From Glaciecola sp034112105 (GTDB taxonomy: Bacteria; Pseudomonadota; Gammaproteobacteria; Enterobacterales; Alteromonadaceae), in assembly GCA_034112105.1 (NCBI GenBank), contig JAWUVZ010000048.1:1-43513 (forward strand): 43,513 nt of DNA. The letters run 5' to 3'. How positions within the stretch are numbered: the first letter of the stretch is position 1; the number at the start of each line of letters is the position of its first letter. The notes below the pieces were generated by a model that ran no database searches, was not told the DNA's origin, and saw only the letters and a program-made list of their open reading frames with translations. A program made the translations under genes and the position numbers. Of the stretch, positions 8,963 through 16,838 are shown piece after piece.

Positions 8963-9319
8963 ATGAAAATAAATGTTTCAGGTCACCATTGCGATATCTC
9001 TGAGTCAGTTAAAGTAGATATTGAGCAAAAGTTCTCGAAAATAGCCAGCCATTTTCCTACCCTCATCGCCATAGACATCATTGTGACTAAAGAGCACGGT
9101 GAGTTCAGTGCTGAAGTTGCCACTAAATATGAAGGCACTAGCATTGCGGTCAAAGGGAAAAACGACGTCATGTATCCAGCCATAACCCAAGCTCGTAAAA
9201 AGTTGGATGCAGCACTTAAACACCGCAAGGGTCAGTTAAAAGGCGACTTACATGAAAAACCTAGTGTGACCACACCCGAAATTGCGCATGAAATCATTCA
9301 GGATATGGACCTGACCTAA
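8963..9319 (+). CDS. hpf: Ribosome hibernation promoting factor, short form (HPF/RaiA family)
   Basis: This 118-residue protein belongs to the sigma-54 modulation/S30EA family. Short HPF binds the decoding region of the 30S subunit in starved cells and promotes 100S ribosome dimers; the related RaiA/YfiA blocks dimerisation. The start MKINVSGHHCDIS, the SEVKVDIEQKFSKIA-type helix, the central beta strands and the basic helix ARKKLDAALKHRKGQLKG are typical. The C-terminal extension of about 18 acidic residues is short, so HPF versus RaiA is not fully decided. AGAGGA lies 9 bp before the ATG. Unlike the usual rpoN-hpf-ptsN arrangement, the gene stands apart from rpoN here and is followed by a long hairpin. 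Confidence 0.86.
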   Translation: MKINVSGHHCDISESVKVDIEQKFSKIASHFPTLIAIDIIVTKEHGEFSAEVATKYEGTSIAVKGKNDVMYPAITQARKKLDAALKHRKGQLKGDLHEKPSVTTPEIAHEIIQDMDLT

Positions 9320-9340
9320 GGTCTTCGTTATTTTGCAATG

Positions 9341-9371
9341 GCGCTCAAGTTAACGCTAAGAACTTGAGCGC
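9341..9371 (+). terminator. Perfect 11-bp stem-loop downstream of hpf
   Basis: GCGCTCAAGTT and AACTTGAGCGC form an 11-bp perfect stem with a 9-nt loop, 21 bp after the hpf stop codon. No uridine tract follows on either strand, so it is not a classical intrinsic terminator. It may instead be a 3' end-protecting hairpin or an attenuator ahead of the serine hydrolase gene. Confidence 0.6.
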
Positions 9372-9434
9372 AACAACAAAGACAGCCTGCATAATTTAAC
9401 CTCGATTTTCATCTCACATAAAAGACAAACATTT

Positions 9435-10628
9435 ATGAATAAATTATCTAAGTGGATTGGTATTCCCGTTATAACACTCGTGGCTTTAGCGGGTATCGGA
9501 TGGTGGTCAATAGGCGCCGACTGGCGAGCGCTTTTATCTGACCCACCCCAAGATACTACCGTTTTGTTTTGGTCGCAAAGTCAGCGGGATGTTGGTTTTA
9601 AAATGATGGATAAGTTACCGATATTAGTTAAATCAAGTCCCATACAGCCGAGGGCAAACGCAAGAACATTACCTGATGGCGAAAAGCTCACATTTGATAT
9701 TGATATGGACGCCTTTTTTGCTAAACAGAGTCTATCCGGCGCGGTAATTTTGCACCAGGGCAGGATCCGCTATGAGCGATACGGCATTGGACATTCACCA
9801 GAAAAGCGTTGGACCAGCTTTTCAGTAGCTAAATCCCTGACTTCAAGCCTGGTCGGCATCGCTTTAAAAGAAGGTTACATAAAGAGCCTTGACGATAATG
9901 TTTCGGATTATATCGACGGTCTCAAAGGCTCAGCCTACGACAATGTAACAATAGTGCAGTTACTCACAATGACATCAGGAGTGCAGTGGGATGAAGACTA
10001 TACTGATCCGCAGTCCGATGTAGCTAAATTTAATAATCATGTTGCCAACGACGGTTTACCCACCATTGTGAGTTACATGAAAGACTTACCTAGAGCATAT
10101 CCCGCGGGCGAAAAATGGCAGTACTCCACAGGAGAGACTAACCTGATCGGCATTTTGGTAGGGGAAGCAACTGGCCAAACTATTACACAATATCTAACTG
10201 AAAAAATCTGGCAACCGTTTGGTATGGAAAATGACGCAAGTTGGCTGTTGAGCTCCGACGGCTTTGAAATTTCCGGTTGCTGTATTCAGGCTAGTTTGCG
10301 TGATTTCGCACGATATGGCCTTTTTGTGCTGGAAGATGGCAAGATAGATGGGACTGCTATTTTACCAGAAGGTTGGTTTGAAATGGCCACTAGCAAGCAG
10401 GCTGATATTGGCAGATCTGGCGAAGGCTATGGTTATCAATGGTGGACCTTCGACGATGGTAGTTTTACCGCGCGAGGCATTTTCGGGCAAACCATCTTCA
10501 TTGACCCGAAGAGGCAACTAGTTGTTGCCTTCAATGGAAACTGGAAAAATGCTACCGACGGTGAACTAAATCGACAGCGTTTTGAATTTATAGACACCGT
10601 AAGGGCAAAAATTGACCAAGGCAGTTAG
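9435..10628 (+). CDS. Serine hydrolase, beta-lactamase class C / NylB-like family
   Basis: This 397-residue protein belongs to the penicillin-binding-protein-like serine hydrolases (PF00144), a group of esterases, peptidases and amide hydrolases. An N-terminal hydrophobic segment (residues about 8-27) anchors or exports it. The nucleophile motif is S130-V-A-K133, and the second motif is Y230-S-T with a following GETN, more like the NylB/EstB esterase branch than true AmpC enzymes, which have Y-S/A-N. Later segments (GCCIQASLRDFARYG, YGYQWWTFDDG, ARGIFGQTIFIDP) fit the family's C-terminal domain, with GIFGQ where a KTG-type motif would lie. The ribosome binding site is weak. A terminator follows. 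Antibiotic resistance should not be inferred. Confidence 0.85.
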   Translation: MNKLSKWIGIPVITLVALAGIGWWSIGADWRALLSDPPQDTTVLFWSQSQRDVGFKMMDKLPILVKSSPIQPRANARTLPDGEKLTFDIDMDAFFAKQSLSGAVILHQGRIRYERYGIGHSPEKRWTSFSVAKSLTSSLVGIALKEGYIKSLDDNVSDYIDGLKGSAYDNVTIVQLLTMTSGVQWDEDYTDPQSDVAKFNNHVANDGLPTIVSYMKDLPRAYPAGEKWQYSTGETNLIGILVGEATGQTITQYLTEKIWQPFGMENDASWLLSSDGFEISGCCIQASLRDFARYGLFVLEDGKIDGTAILPEGWFEMATSKQADIGRSGEGYGYQWWTFDDGSFTARGIFGQTIFIDPKRQLVVAFNGNWKNATDGELNRQRFEFIDTVRAKIDQGS

Positions 10629-10655
10629 TCAGCACAATCGCAATGCCCTAACTGA

Positions 10656-10683
10656 AAACAGGCAAAACCATTGCCTGTTTAAT
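10656..10683 (+). terminator. Intrinsic terminator of the serine hydrolase gene
   Basis: AAACAGGCAA and TTGCCTGTTT form a perfect 10-bp stem with a 5-nt loop, 28 bp after the stop codon. The arm ends in TTT, and A-rich sequence precedes the stem, so it could stop transcription from both sides weakly. Confidence 0.7.
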
Positions 10684-10733
10684 ACAGCATCAAACAAATT
10701 TATTCTTTCAATTCCATAAAAAATAAGGTCTCA

Positions 10734-10997
10734 AATGATACTGGCGCGTGCGTGCCCGATGGAATATGTATGAATGCTGATGGCAATATACGGATCGCTA
10801 ACGCAGCTAGCAATGAATGTGCGCTTCTTGCTCAAGGTGGCGAGGTAGTAGAGACTGTCAATACAAGTCAAAATTGTTATGCATGTATGTTGGGTGCCGA
10901 TGATGGTAAAACTTTGTTTATGCTTACGGCGCAGAGTTCACACGCGGCCATCGCCGGCGCCAGCAGAGCTGGGAAAATTGAAATGGCGAAAGTATAA
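10734..10997 (+). pseudogene. 3' remnant of an SMP-30/gluconolactonase/LRE family gene
   Basis: About 82 codons encode only the last part of an SMP-30/gluconolaconase-type beta-propeller: PDGICMNADGNIRIANAAS, the ALLAQGGEVVETV strand, CYACMLGADDGKTLFML and a terminal GKIEMAKV. Complete members are roughly 280-300 residues, so about two thirds is missing. The matching frame begins abruptly around 10750, and the in-frame sequence before it (to a stop at 10680-10682) shows no propeller similarity. A GTG at 10752 could start translation, but the product would lack most blades and metal ligands. It is best read as a truncated remnant lying after the upstream terminator. Confidence 0.8.
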
Positions 10998-11025
10998 TCG
11001 CCATACTGCATTTATGGTGTTAATT

Positions 11026-11367
11026 TCACCCGCAACACTTCTTGTATTTTTTACCACTGGCGCAACTGCAAGGCTCGTTGCGAGCAGGAACCTTGACAAC
11101 TGTAACAGCCTCTTTTTTATTAAGGAGCGCGGTTAGCTCAAAGATAGATTCAACTGCACCTTCGCTGCTATCAATATTCACTTCAGCAAATAACGCTGCA
11201 TCAGCAACTAAACTTTCGACTTCTTGCTTTCGTGCTTCACTGGTGACTACCAGTGTCAAAGGGTATTTTTTACTACCGGATATGCGACTCGCATTCCTTT
11301 CATAACCGAATTTGAGGTTGCTCTGCCGCGCATCTTGGCGGCCTTGGAAAAAGAATTTATCTGACAT
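11026..11367 (-). CDS. SEC-C metal-binding motif protein, PBPRA1643 family
   Basis: This 113-residue protein ends in a SEC-C zinc-binding motif, C100-x-C102-x8-C111-C112 (NEPCSCASGKKYKKCCG), the same motif found at the SecA C terminus, which binds Zn and SecB or ribosomes. The remainder (MSDKFFFQGRQDARQSNLKFGYERN, then YPLTLVVTSEARKQEVE) resembles the small gammaproteobacterial family typified by PBPRA1643. Its function is unknown; a nucleic-acid, ribosome or chaperone-related role is plausible for SEC-C proteins. GGATC lies just before the ATG. It converges with the gluconolactonase remnant, 28 bp away, and appears monocistronic. Confidence 0.83.
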   Translation of the reverse strand: MSDKFFFQGRQDARQSNLKFGYERNASRISGSKKYPLTLVVTSEARKQEVESLVADAALFAEVNIDSSEGAVESIFELTALLNKKEAVTVVKVPARNEPCSCASGKKYKKCCG

Positions 11368-11489
11368 GTATGATCCAAATCTCTATAAAACGTAAACGGT
11401 AACCATCAATTTGTTGGTCACTACCAATAAAGCTAAGTGTACCTTGTCCTATAGGATCAGCCTACTATTAAGCTCCTGTGCTAGTGTAA

Positions 11490-11996
11490 TTATTCGATAC
11501 GTAAGGCAAAGTTAATGACAACTCTGGTTTCGGTATCAGTTTGAACAGTTCCATGATGTGGTACATTTTTGAATACGATGAGCTGATTTTCTTTGGATTG
11601 GATCTCTTGGTTCCCAACGACCGTTTTACCATTGCAGCTATTAACGTGAAACACGGCGATCCGGAATTTATCTGACACTCCAGAGTCCAGTGGTATATCG
11701 ACATGTGTGGGATGTATTATTTCATGGCCTTGATTCGTGTATAAAACAGCACGAATTCGGCTTACACCTATAAATTTGACCTTGTCTTGCATAGGAAGAA
11801 GCATACCTCTGACGGGCTCAAACAGACTTGGGTTTATTACCTTTCCATTCTCCATGAAGGTATGTCCAAACATAAAATGTTTTTCAGATGAAACAACACG
11901 ATCAGAATAATACCAAGGCATCATGTTCGTCATTAGCAAGCGTTTGAGGTCGTTAAAATGTGCTTGTGGTAAGAAATTTTGAAAAACGTCAGTCAT
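11490..11996 (-). CDS. Small 2OG-Fe(II)-oxygenase-like protein
   Basis: This 168-residue protein looks like a stand-alone 2-oxoglutarate/Fe(II) dioxygenase or aspartyl hydroxylase-like jelly roll. The likely iron triad is H98-x-D100 (PTHVDIPL) and a distal His at 147/148 (VPHHGTV), with R158 ten or eleven residues later (TETRVVINFAL) placed to bind 2-oxoglutarate, the usual HxD...H...R order. The spacing between is filled with beta strands (FRIAVFHVNS, NQLIVFKNV). Similar small oxygenases occur in marine bacteria and their phages, but I cannot name a substrate. No clear Shine-Dalgarno sequence precedes the ATG. It lies 147 bp beyond the last N-ATPase gene on the same strand and could receive read-through from it. 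Confidence 0.6.
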   Translation of the reverse strand: MTDVFQNFLPQAHFNDLKRLLMTNMMPWYYSDRVVSSEKHFMFGHTFMENGKVINPSLFEPVRGMLLPMQDKVKFIGVSRIRAVLYTNQGHEIIHPTHVDIPLDSGVSDKFRIAVFHVNSCNGKTVVGNQEIQSKENQLIVFKNVPHHGTVQTDTETRVVINFALRIE

Positions 11997-12143
11997 AGGT
12001 CGGCACTATCTAGTTCTTTTATTTGGCTAGCCTAGCAATTACTGGTCATTGGTGGCTAGGTTTTCAACATCAATCGAGCGAATAAAAGTCAGTCGAGTAC
12101 CCGTGGTCAGAATAATAGAGAATCCGATAATCAAGTTAAATAC

Positions 12144-13055
12144 TCAATGCTGAGCTTCGGTATTAAGAGCTTCAAAACCACCCACTAAATCAAACAACTC
12201 TTCATCTATTGATTTCTGACGCTTGCGATGGAAGGTACGATGCAATCTCTTTTCTAATTCTTCAATATTTTTTTCAGCTCGCTGCATTGCCATTAATCTA
12301 CTGGCGTTTTCACTAGCTAGTGATGCTGTGCATGCTTTAAAAAGCGATACAAAAAGATATTCATGAATAAGGCTAGTTAAACAACGCTGTTGCCCGTTGA
12401 TTAGTTCAGGTAATGACCTGCCCGGCCAATGTTCGGTTACCAACTTATGCTGCCACTTCATATCCAGAGGTAGTAACTTTTGTACTCTGGGTGCGTAACC
12501 AGTATTTGACAAAGGGCCGTTGAAAAACAAATACACATCATTAACTTTGTGGTCTTTACGCTGCGCCTCAATTTCCACTAACAATTCTGTGACTAACGAT
12601 GTAATTGATTCCATTTTTCGAGGCAGAGAAAAATTGCGGGAACAGGTTAATTTTTGCGCTTTAAGGCCAGATTGTATGCGCTCACCTACAGGCCAAAATA
12701 AAGCGTCAGCCGATTCATTCGCAAGTGTTTTACGCATAAAGCTTAATAGTGTGTCATTGAATTGCCCAACTAATCCTTGGTCAGAGCCGAAAGTGATAAC
12801 TCCTATCGGCAGCCCAGCTTTGCTGGGTAATGCCTGATCTTCGCTACCTTTAATAGCGAGGTTTATGCAGTACTTATTATGCAAGCCAGCGATTAAACCT
12901 AACTCTATCGTTCTGTAGTAATCTTCTAGGGATAAGACAGCCTGCTCATATTGGCTAATACTCGATGCAGCCATCGATTTCATGGTACGAACTACTGAGC
13001 GAAGGTCATTAGCACTGTCAATTTTACGCTGTAAAGCAAGCATCGAGTCACTCAT
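12144..13055 (-). CDS. atpG: N-ATPase gamma subunit
   Basis: This 303-residue protein is the rotor shaft of the F1 motor, turning inside the alpha3-beta3 ring. The two terminal helices that form its coiled coil are recognisable: ALQRKIDSANDLRSVVRTMKSMAASSI at the N terminus and ASENASRLMAMQRAEKNIEELEKRL...ELFDLVGG at the C terminus. It is somewhat longer than typical gamma subunits (about 285-290). Its ATG overlaps the atpA stop by one base (TAATG), so translation is coupled. It is the last gene of the operon. No strong intrinsic terminator follows. Confidence 0.93.
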   Translation of the reverse strand: MSDSMLALQRKIDSANDLRSVVRTMKSMAASSISQYEQAVLSLEDYYRTIELGLIAGLHNKYCINLAIKGSEDQALPSKAGLPIGVITFGSDQGLVGQFNDTLLSFMRKTLANESADALFWPVGERIQSGLKAQKLTCSRNFSLPRKMESITSLVTELLVEIEAQRKDHKVNDVYLFFNGPLSNTGYAPRVQKLLPLDMKWQHKLVTEHWPGRSLPELINGQQRCLTSLIHEYLFVSLFKACTASLASENASRLMAMQRAEKNIEELEKRLHRTFHRKRQKSIDEELFDLVGGFEALNTEAQH

Positions 13056-14641
13056 TATAGTTCCGGTGCATCGCGCTTTTTAATGGTTTGGTCAGTCGCC
13101 ATATAGTCCGAATCTAAAAAAACGACGAGTGCTTCTTTTGCACTCCTAAGCAGCCATTGATTATCCTCATCACTTAACCTATTCATTGAACTGAGCCGCT
13201 GTGTTAAGTCGGCATTGAAGTTATCGGCGACATCTATTAACGCTCGTTGCGCATCCCGCATATCTGAAAGTAGGACTGAATCAAACAGTCCATTTGTCAA
13301 TGCCAACAGAATGGTGATTTGCCCAGGAACTGTTATAGGTGAGCCTTCTGGTTGTTTTAAAAATGCGCGTATCCGACGACCTCTATCAATTATATTCTGC
13401 GAGCTTTCATTTAAACGTGCACCAAATCGAGCAAAACTCTCTAACTCTTCGAATTGCGTGTAGGCAAGTTTGAGAGCACCCGCAGCCTCTCGAAACACTT
13501 TTAGTTGCGCTTTACCACCCACTCTTGATACAGATTTCCCGACATCAACTGCGGGTAATATGCCTAAATCAAATAAGCTCGGGGAAAGGTAAATTTGACC
13601 ATCTGTAATCGAGATTAAGTTGGTTGGTATATATGCAGATATATTCTGCTCTTCGGTTTCAATAATGGGTAAGGCGGTAAGTGAGCCTCCACCATGTTCT
13701 TCATTTAGATGAGTAGCACGTTCCAGCAAACGTGAATGAATATAAAATATATCGCCTGGGAACGCTTCTCTGCCCGGCGCTCTGCGCAGCAAAAGTGACA
13801 ACTCTCGGTAAGATCTTGCATGGAGGGTTAAATCGTCATAAACAATGAGGACGTCGCGTCCCTGATGCATAAAATATTCAGCAATGCTCGTGGCGGCATA
13901 AGGGCAGATGTAATTCAGACCGGGAGAATTATTACCTTCAGTGACAACTAACAACGTATATTTCATCGCGTCGTGATGACGCAATAAAGCCAACGTTTTC
14001 GCAACTGAAAACGCACGCTGGCCTATCGCGCAATAGATGCATACCACATTTTTGCCTTTTTGATTAATGATGGCGTCCATCGCAATGGCAGTCTTTCCGG
14101 TTTGTCGGTCACCCATGATCAGTTCTCTTTGGCCACGACCGATGGGTAATAAGGCATCTATGACCTTTAAACCAGTTTGCAGAGGCTGAGTCACGGGCAG
14201 ACGCGCCATAACTGCCGGAGCTGGACGCTCTATTGGCAAGCGCTCATATAGATTAAGTAATGGTTTGGCATCCAAAGGCCTACCAAGCGGATCGATTACT
14301 CTTCCTATTAGCTCATTACCAACGGCAACGTCCATAACTCGGCCAGTTCGGTGAACCTCATCCCCAGCACTTAAGTTCCAATAATCGCCTAATAATACTA
14401 CGCCAATTTCGGTCTCATCGAGATTAAAAGCGATCCCATAGATACCATTAGGAAACGACAGCAATTCTTCGAAACCTGCGTCAGGTAATCCGCTCACGAT
14501 CGCAATACCGGTAGACACCCTCACGACGGTGCCTATTTCTTGTAATGATAGGTTTACCTCAAGGGCTTCACGAGCCTCTTGCATAGACATAAAAGCATTT
14601 GTAAAAGCTTTATCTATTGGAACATCAATACATTGATTCAA
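13055..14641 (-). CDS. atpA: N-ATPase alpha subunit
   Basis: This 528-residue protein is the non-catalytic nucleotide-binding subunit of F1. The Walker A loop is GDRQTGKT at residues 177-184, the Walker B region is DVLIVYDDLT, and the arginine-finger segment appears as SVSRVGGKAQ (typical enzymes read SVSRVGGAAQ). The N-terminal beta barrel and C-terminal helical domain are complete. It lies in atpDCQRBEFAG order after atpF, with a short gap, and overlaps atpG by one base. Divergence from the main Atp sequences fits the alternative N-ATPase family rather than the housekeeping ATP synthase. Confidence 0.96.
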   Translation of the reverse strand: MNQCIDVPIDKAFTNAFMSMQEAREALEVNLSLQEIGTVVRVSTGIAIVSGLPDAGFEELLSFPNGIYGIAFNLDETEIGVVLLGDYWNLSAGDEVHRTGRVMDVAVGNELIGRVIDPLGRPLDAKPLLNLYERLPIERPAPAVMARLPVTQPLQTGLKVIDALLPIGRGQRELIMGDRQTGKTAIAMDAIINQKGKNVVCIYCAIGQRAFSVAKTLALLRHHDAMKYTLLVVTEGNNSPGLNYICPYAATSIAEYFMHQGRDVLIVYDDLTLHARSYRELSLLLRRAPGREAFPGDIFYIHSRLLERATHLNEEHGGGSLTALPIIETEEQNISAYIPTNLISITDGQIYLSPSLFDLGILPAVDVGKSVSRVGGKAQLKVFREAAGALKLAYTQFEELESFARFGARLNESSQNIIDRGRRIRAFLKQPEGSPITVPGQITILLALTNGLFDSVLLSDMRDAQRALIDVADNFNADLTQRLSSMNRLSDEDNQWLLRSAKEALVVFLDSDYMATDQTIKKRDAPEL

Positions 14642-14663
14642 GCTGGGTCTCCAGTGATTGTTC

Positions 14664-15488
14664 TTAAAAAGTCGCTTTAGATTGCTCGCCGGATGACTCT
14701 GGCTTGGTATTCTGCTTTGAAGGACGAAGTTGAATCACTTCCTTTACACGGTCTTGCAATTTTTTAAGATGGTCGTGGATACTCCAAGCTAATTTCCAAC
14801 CACCTACACTGAGTTCTAATCCAGCCATTAGCTTGGGAACACAAACGAAATTAAGTATAATATTAGGCTGCTTTTGCTTACTTAATAGTTCGGTTAATGT
14901 GCGTTCGATGTCCGTTTTATATTCATCATTCAATGGAAATGCGCTGTGCACAACGAGGTGTTCAGCACTTTGCATTGCCTCGCTCAACATTTCGTATTGC
15001 TTACCGCTCAATCCCTTGAGTTGATTTAAAAACTTATCTACTATTGCTTGCTCTAATTTAACGCCAGCAAGGTCACCTAATATTTTAGCAGCGGTTGCAT
15101 AAACCTCTTCAATGTTTTGGTTTAATACCTCATGTTCCATATTCCGCAAAACGCTTTGCGTTGCTTCCAATCTTTTACGCAGTATTTTATCGGCATCCGC
15201 CTGTGCCCTAGCAACTAACTTAATCCGTTGTTGTTTTGCTTCAGCCTCTGTTTTTTCCATAATTGCTGTTCGCTGTTTTTCTAATTCTGCCTCTTTACGT
15301 TGGCAAACATATTGGCGCTGCTCGGCGTCAGCATTCTTTGCATTAGCATCTTCTAATATCTTTTTTAAGCGCATCTCACGAGCATCTAAGCTATTGAGGA
15401 TAGGCTGATATAGAAAACGTCGAAGCAACCAAAGCAAAACTGAAAAATTGATGATTTGCGCAGCGATAGTAAACCAATCAAACGGCAT
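14664..15488 (-). CDS. atpF: N-ATPase b subunit, long form with delta-like C terminus
   Basis: This 274-residue peripheral-stalk subunit is much longer than the usual b subunit (about 156). An N-terminal membrane helix (residues about 5-27) is followed by a long charged coiled coil (about 35-155). Residues about 165-250 are globular: EQAIVDKFLNQL, the DIERTLTELL helix, and a final block (MAGLELSVGGWKLAWSIHDHLKKL) resembling the end of delta subunits, where a similar glycine-containing strand precedes a SV/SI-x-x-x-L helix. No separate delta gene (atpH) exists in the operon, so this C-terminal region probably takes over delta's role of attaching the stalk to F1. That assignment is by pattern and context. 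Confidence 0.9.
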   Translation of the reverse strand: MPFDWFTIAAQIINFSVLLWLLRRFLYQPILNSLDAREMRLKKILEDANAKNADAEQRQYVCQRKEAELEKQRTAIMEKTEAEAKQQRIKLVARAQADADKILRKRLEATQSVLRNMEHEVLNQNIEEVYATAAKILGDLAGVKLEQAIVDKFLNQLKGLSGKQYEMLSEAMQSAEHLVVHSAFPLNDEYKTDIERTLTELLSKQKQPNIILNFVCVPKLMAGLELSVGGWKLAWSIHDHLKKLQDRVKEVIQLRPSKQNTKPESSGEQSKATF

Positions 15489-15491
15489 GAT

Positions 15492-15770
15492 TTAGGCCCC
15501 GCTGAGGTCGACAAAGTAGTTCCAAAACGGATTTGAAAATAGCAGTATCATTGTGACAACGAAACAATAAATAGCGGTAGATTCAATCATAGCTAAGCCT
15601 ACAAAAAGGGTTCGTGTAATTGTAGATGACGCGTCAGGTTGTTGGGCTAAGGCAGCCAGAGCACTTGCTACCGCTCTACCTTCAGCAAAAGCAGGACCAA
15701 TAGCGCCAAAACCAATAGTTATGCCTGCAGTGATGATTGACACAACAGCAATTAAAGTTAATTCGTTCAT
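15492..15770 (-). CDS. atpE: N-ATPase c subunit with Na+-type ligands
   Basis: This 92-residue hairpin protein forms the membrane rotor ring. Helix 1 holds GAIGPAFAEG (E30), then the polar loop AQQPD, and helix 2 holds the ion-carrying AMIESTAIY (E63, S64, T65). Against the Na+-translocating Ilyobacter c subunit (Q32, E65, S66), E63-S64 align with the Glu-Ser pair and E30 sits at Gln32. Proton-type rings lack this polar set, so Na+ binding is predicted. Translation should start at 15770: AGGAAG lies 5 bp upstream and the ATG follows one base after the atpB stop, whereas an upstream ATG at 15800 lies inside atpB. Confidence 0.94.
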   Translation of the reverse strand: MNELTLIAVVSIITAGITIGFGAIGPAFAEGRAVASALAALAQQPDASSTITRTLFVGLAMIESTAIYCFVVTMILLFSNPFWNYFVDLSGA

Positions 15771-15771
15771 G

Positions 15772-16491
15772 TTACTTCCTATGTTTATTAGCGGAACCAT
15801 TAATCTTTTGCAAAGGCGATTTAGCGGCGCTGACGCTAGTGGCAGCGGCTATATAGACTGAGGCAAGTACAAAAAAGATGTAGGCTTGCACCATGCCAGT
15901 CAATAATCCCAGAACAGTCATTACTATCGGGAATAATAAAGGCGAAATAAGCAACAAAATCCCGATTATCATGCTGCCACTCATTATATTTCCAAACAAT
16001 CGAACTGCTAACGCAAGAGTTCGTGAAAGCTCACCAATAATATTAAACGGAAGCATAAGAGCCGTGGGTTGGAGGTACGAGGTAAAATACCCCTTCATAC
16101 CTTTTTGTTTGATACCAAAATATGGCACAGCCACAAAAACACAAAGCGCCAAAGCAATAGTGGTTGAAAGCGACCCTGTCGGTGGCTCGTAGCCCGGAAA
16201 AATAGTGAATAGATTCGCCATTCCGACAAACAGCAATAAACTGCCTAAGAAAACGATGTATTGCCGCGGATCGCGCAGACCTGTGCTCGCGAGCTGTTGC
16301 TCTATACCAAACACCATAACTTCTAGGGCATTTTGCCAACGAGATCCTTCGATCTCGTTCGTCAAACTGCGAGTAATCAAGCGTGAACCCGCGGTCAGCA
16401 CAAGTATCAGACCCCATGTAAACACGATGGTCGCGTTCAACTTAACAAAATCATACTGCCAAAATACGATGTCATCTGGACTAAGGTGCAT
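15772..16491 (-). CDS. atpB: N-ATPase a subunit
   Basis: This 239-residue membrane stator channel shows five to six transmembrane segments. The essential stator arginine is R164 in LALAVRLFGNIMSG, preceded by PFNIIGELSR, the standard a-subunit block that faces the c ring. The start at 16491 is favoured: GGAG lies 6-7 bp upstream and the N terminus (MHLSPDDIVFWQYDF) is typical of the subunit, whereas longer frames would run through atpR. It overlaps the atpR 3' end by 11 bp, implying coupled translation. Confidence 0.94.
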   Translation of the reverse strand: MHLSPDDIVFWQYDFVKLNATIVFTWGLILVLTAGSRLITRSLTNEIEGSRWQNALEVMVFGIEQQLASTGLRDPRQYIVFLGSLLLFVGMANLFTIFPGYEPPTGSLSTTIALALCVFVAVPYFGIKQKGMKGYFTSYLQPTALMLPFNIIGELSRTLALAVRLFGNIMSGSMIIGILLLISPLLFPIVMTVLGLLTGMVQAYIFFVLASVYIAAATSVSAAKSPLQKINGSANKHRK

Positions 16492-16816
16492 GTTTAGCTC
16501 CAGTGGAAGACTCCGTTGCCTTAACTGGGCGTGCTTCGCGGCCCTTAGCATTAACCCCAATGAACCAGCTAATAAGATATCGACCGACAATAAAGCCGCA
16601 CAAACTAGCGAGTAAAAGACGCCAATTTTCCATACCAATCAAATAGAAGCCGCATATCGCCAACGCCATTCTAGCTAGCCAAGCACCAATAAACCAAGGT
16701 ACTTCTGGCGTCGACTCCATAAATTTTTGCGTCGATAACCACAATACATAGAAAAATGTGCAACCCAACAGGATGGCTTGTGCAAAGGCAATGAGTACGG
16801 AAGTTAATATCGTCAT
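16481..16816 (-). CDS. atpR: N-ATPase subunit AtpR
   Basis: This 111-residue protein has three hydrophobic segments (about residues 3-25, 40-62 and 65-88) and a polar tail. It matches the AtpR family, found only in N-ATPase operons between atpQ and atpB. The segment PWFIGAWLARMALAICGFYLIG carries a membrane-embedded arginine; AtpR is thought to help assembly of the ring or its ion handling, but its role is not firmly known. It overlaps atpB by 11 bp. Identification rests on position and on membrane topology. Confidence 0.85.
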   Translation of the reverse strand: MTILTSVLIAFAQAILLGCTFFYVLWLSTQKFMESTPEVPWFIGAWLARMALAICGFYLIGMENWRLLLASLCGFIVGRYLISWFIGVNAKGREARPVKATESSTGAKHAP

Positions 16817-16838
16817 ATTTTAATACCTAGTTGTCTAT

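Noticed and set aside
9435..10628. Reading the serine hydrolase as an AmpC antibiotic-resistance beta-lactamase.
   Set aside because: The second motif is Y-S-T and no KTG box is visible, which fits the esterase/NylB-like branch better than AmpC.
12031..12064. CCTAGC/GCTAGG 6-bp stem followed by TTTT, near the 2OG-oxygenase gene.
   Set aside because: The stem is short, the loop is 18 nt, and it points along the plus strand where no gene precedes it.
15772..16638. A longer atpB frame starting at 16638.
   Set aside because: The extra 49 residues are translated from inside atpR; the internal ATG at 16491 has GGAG and a typical a-subunit N terminus.
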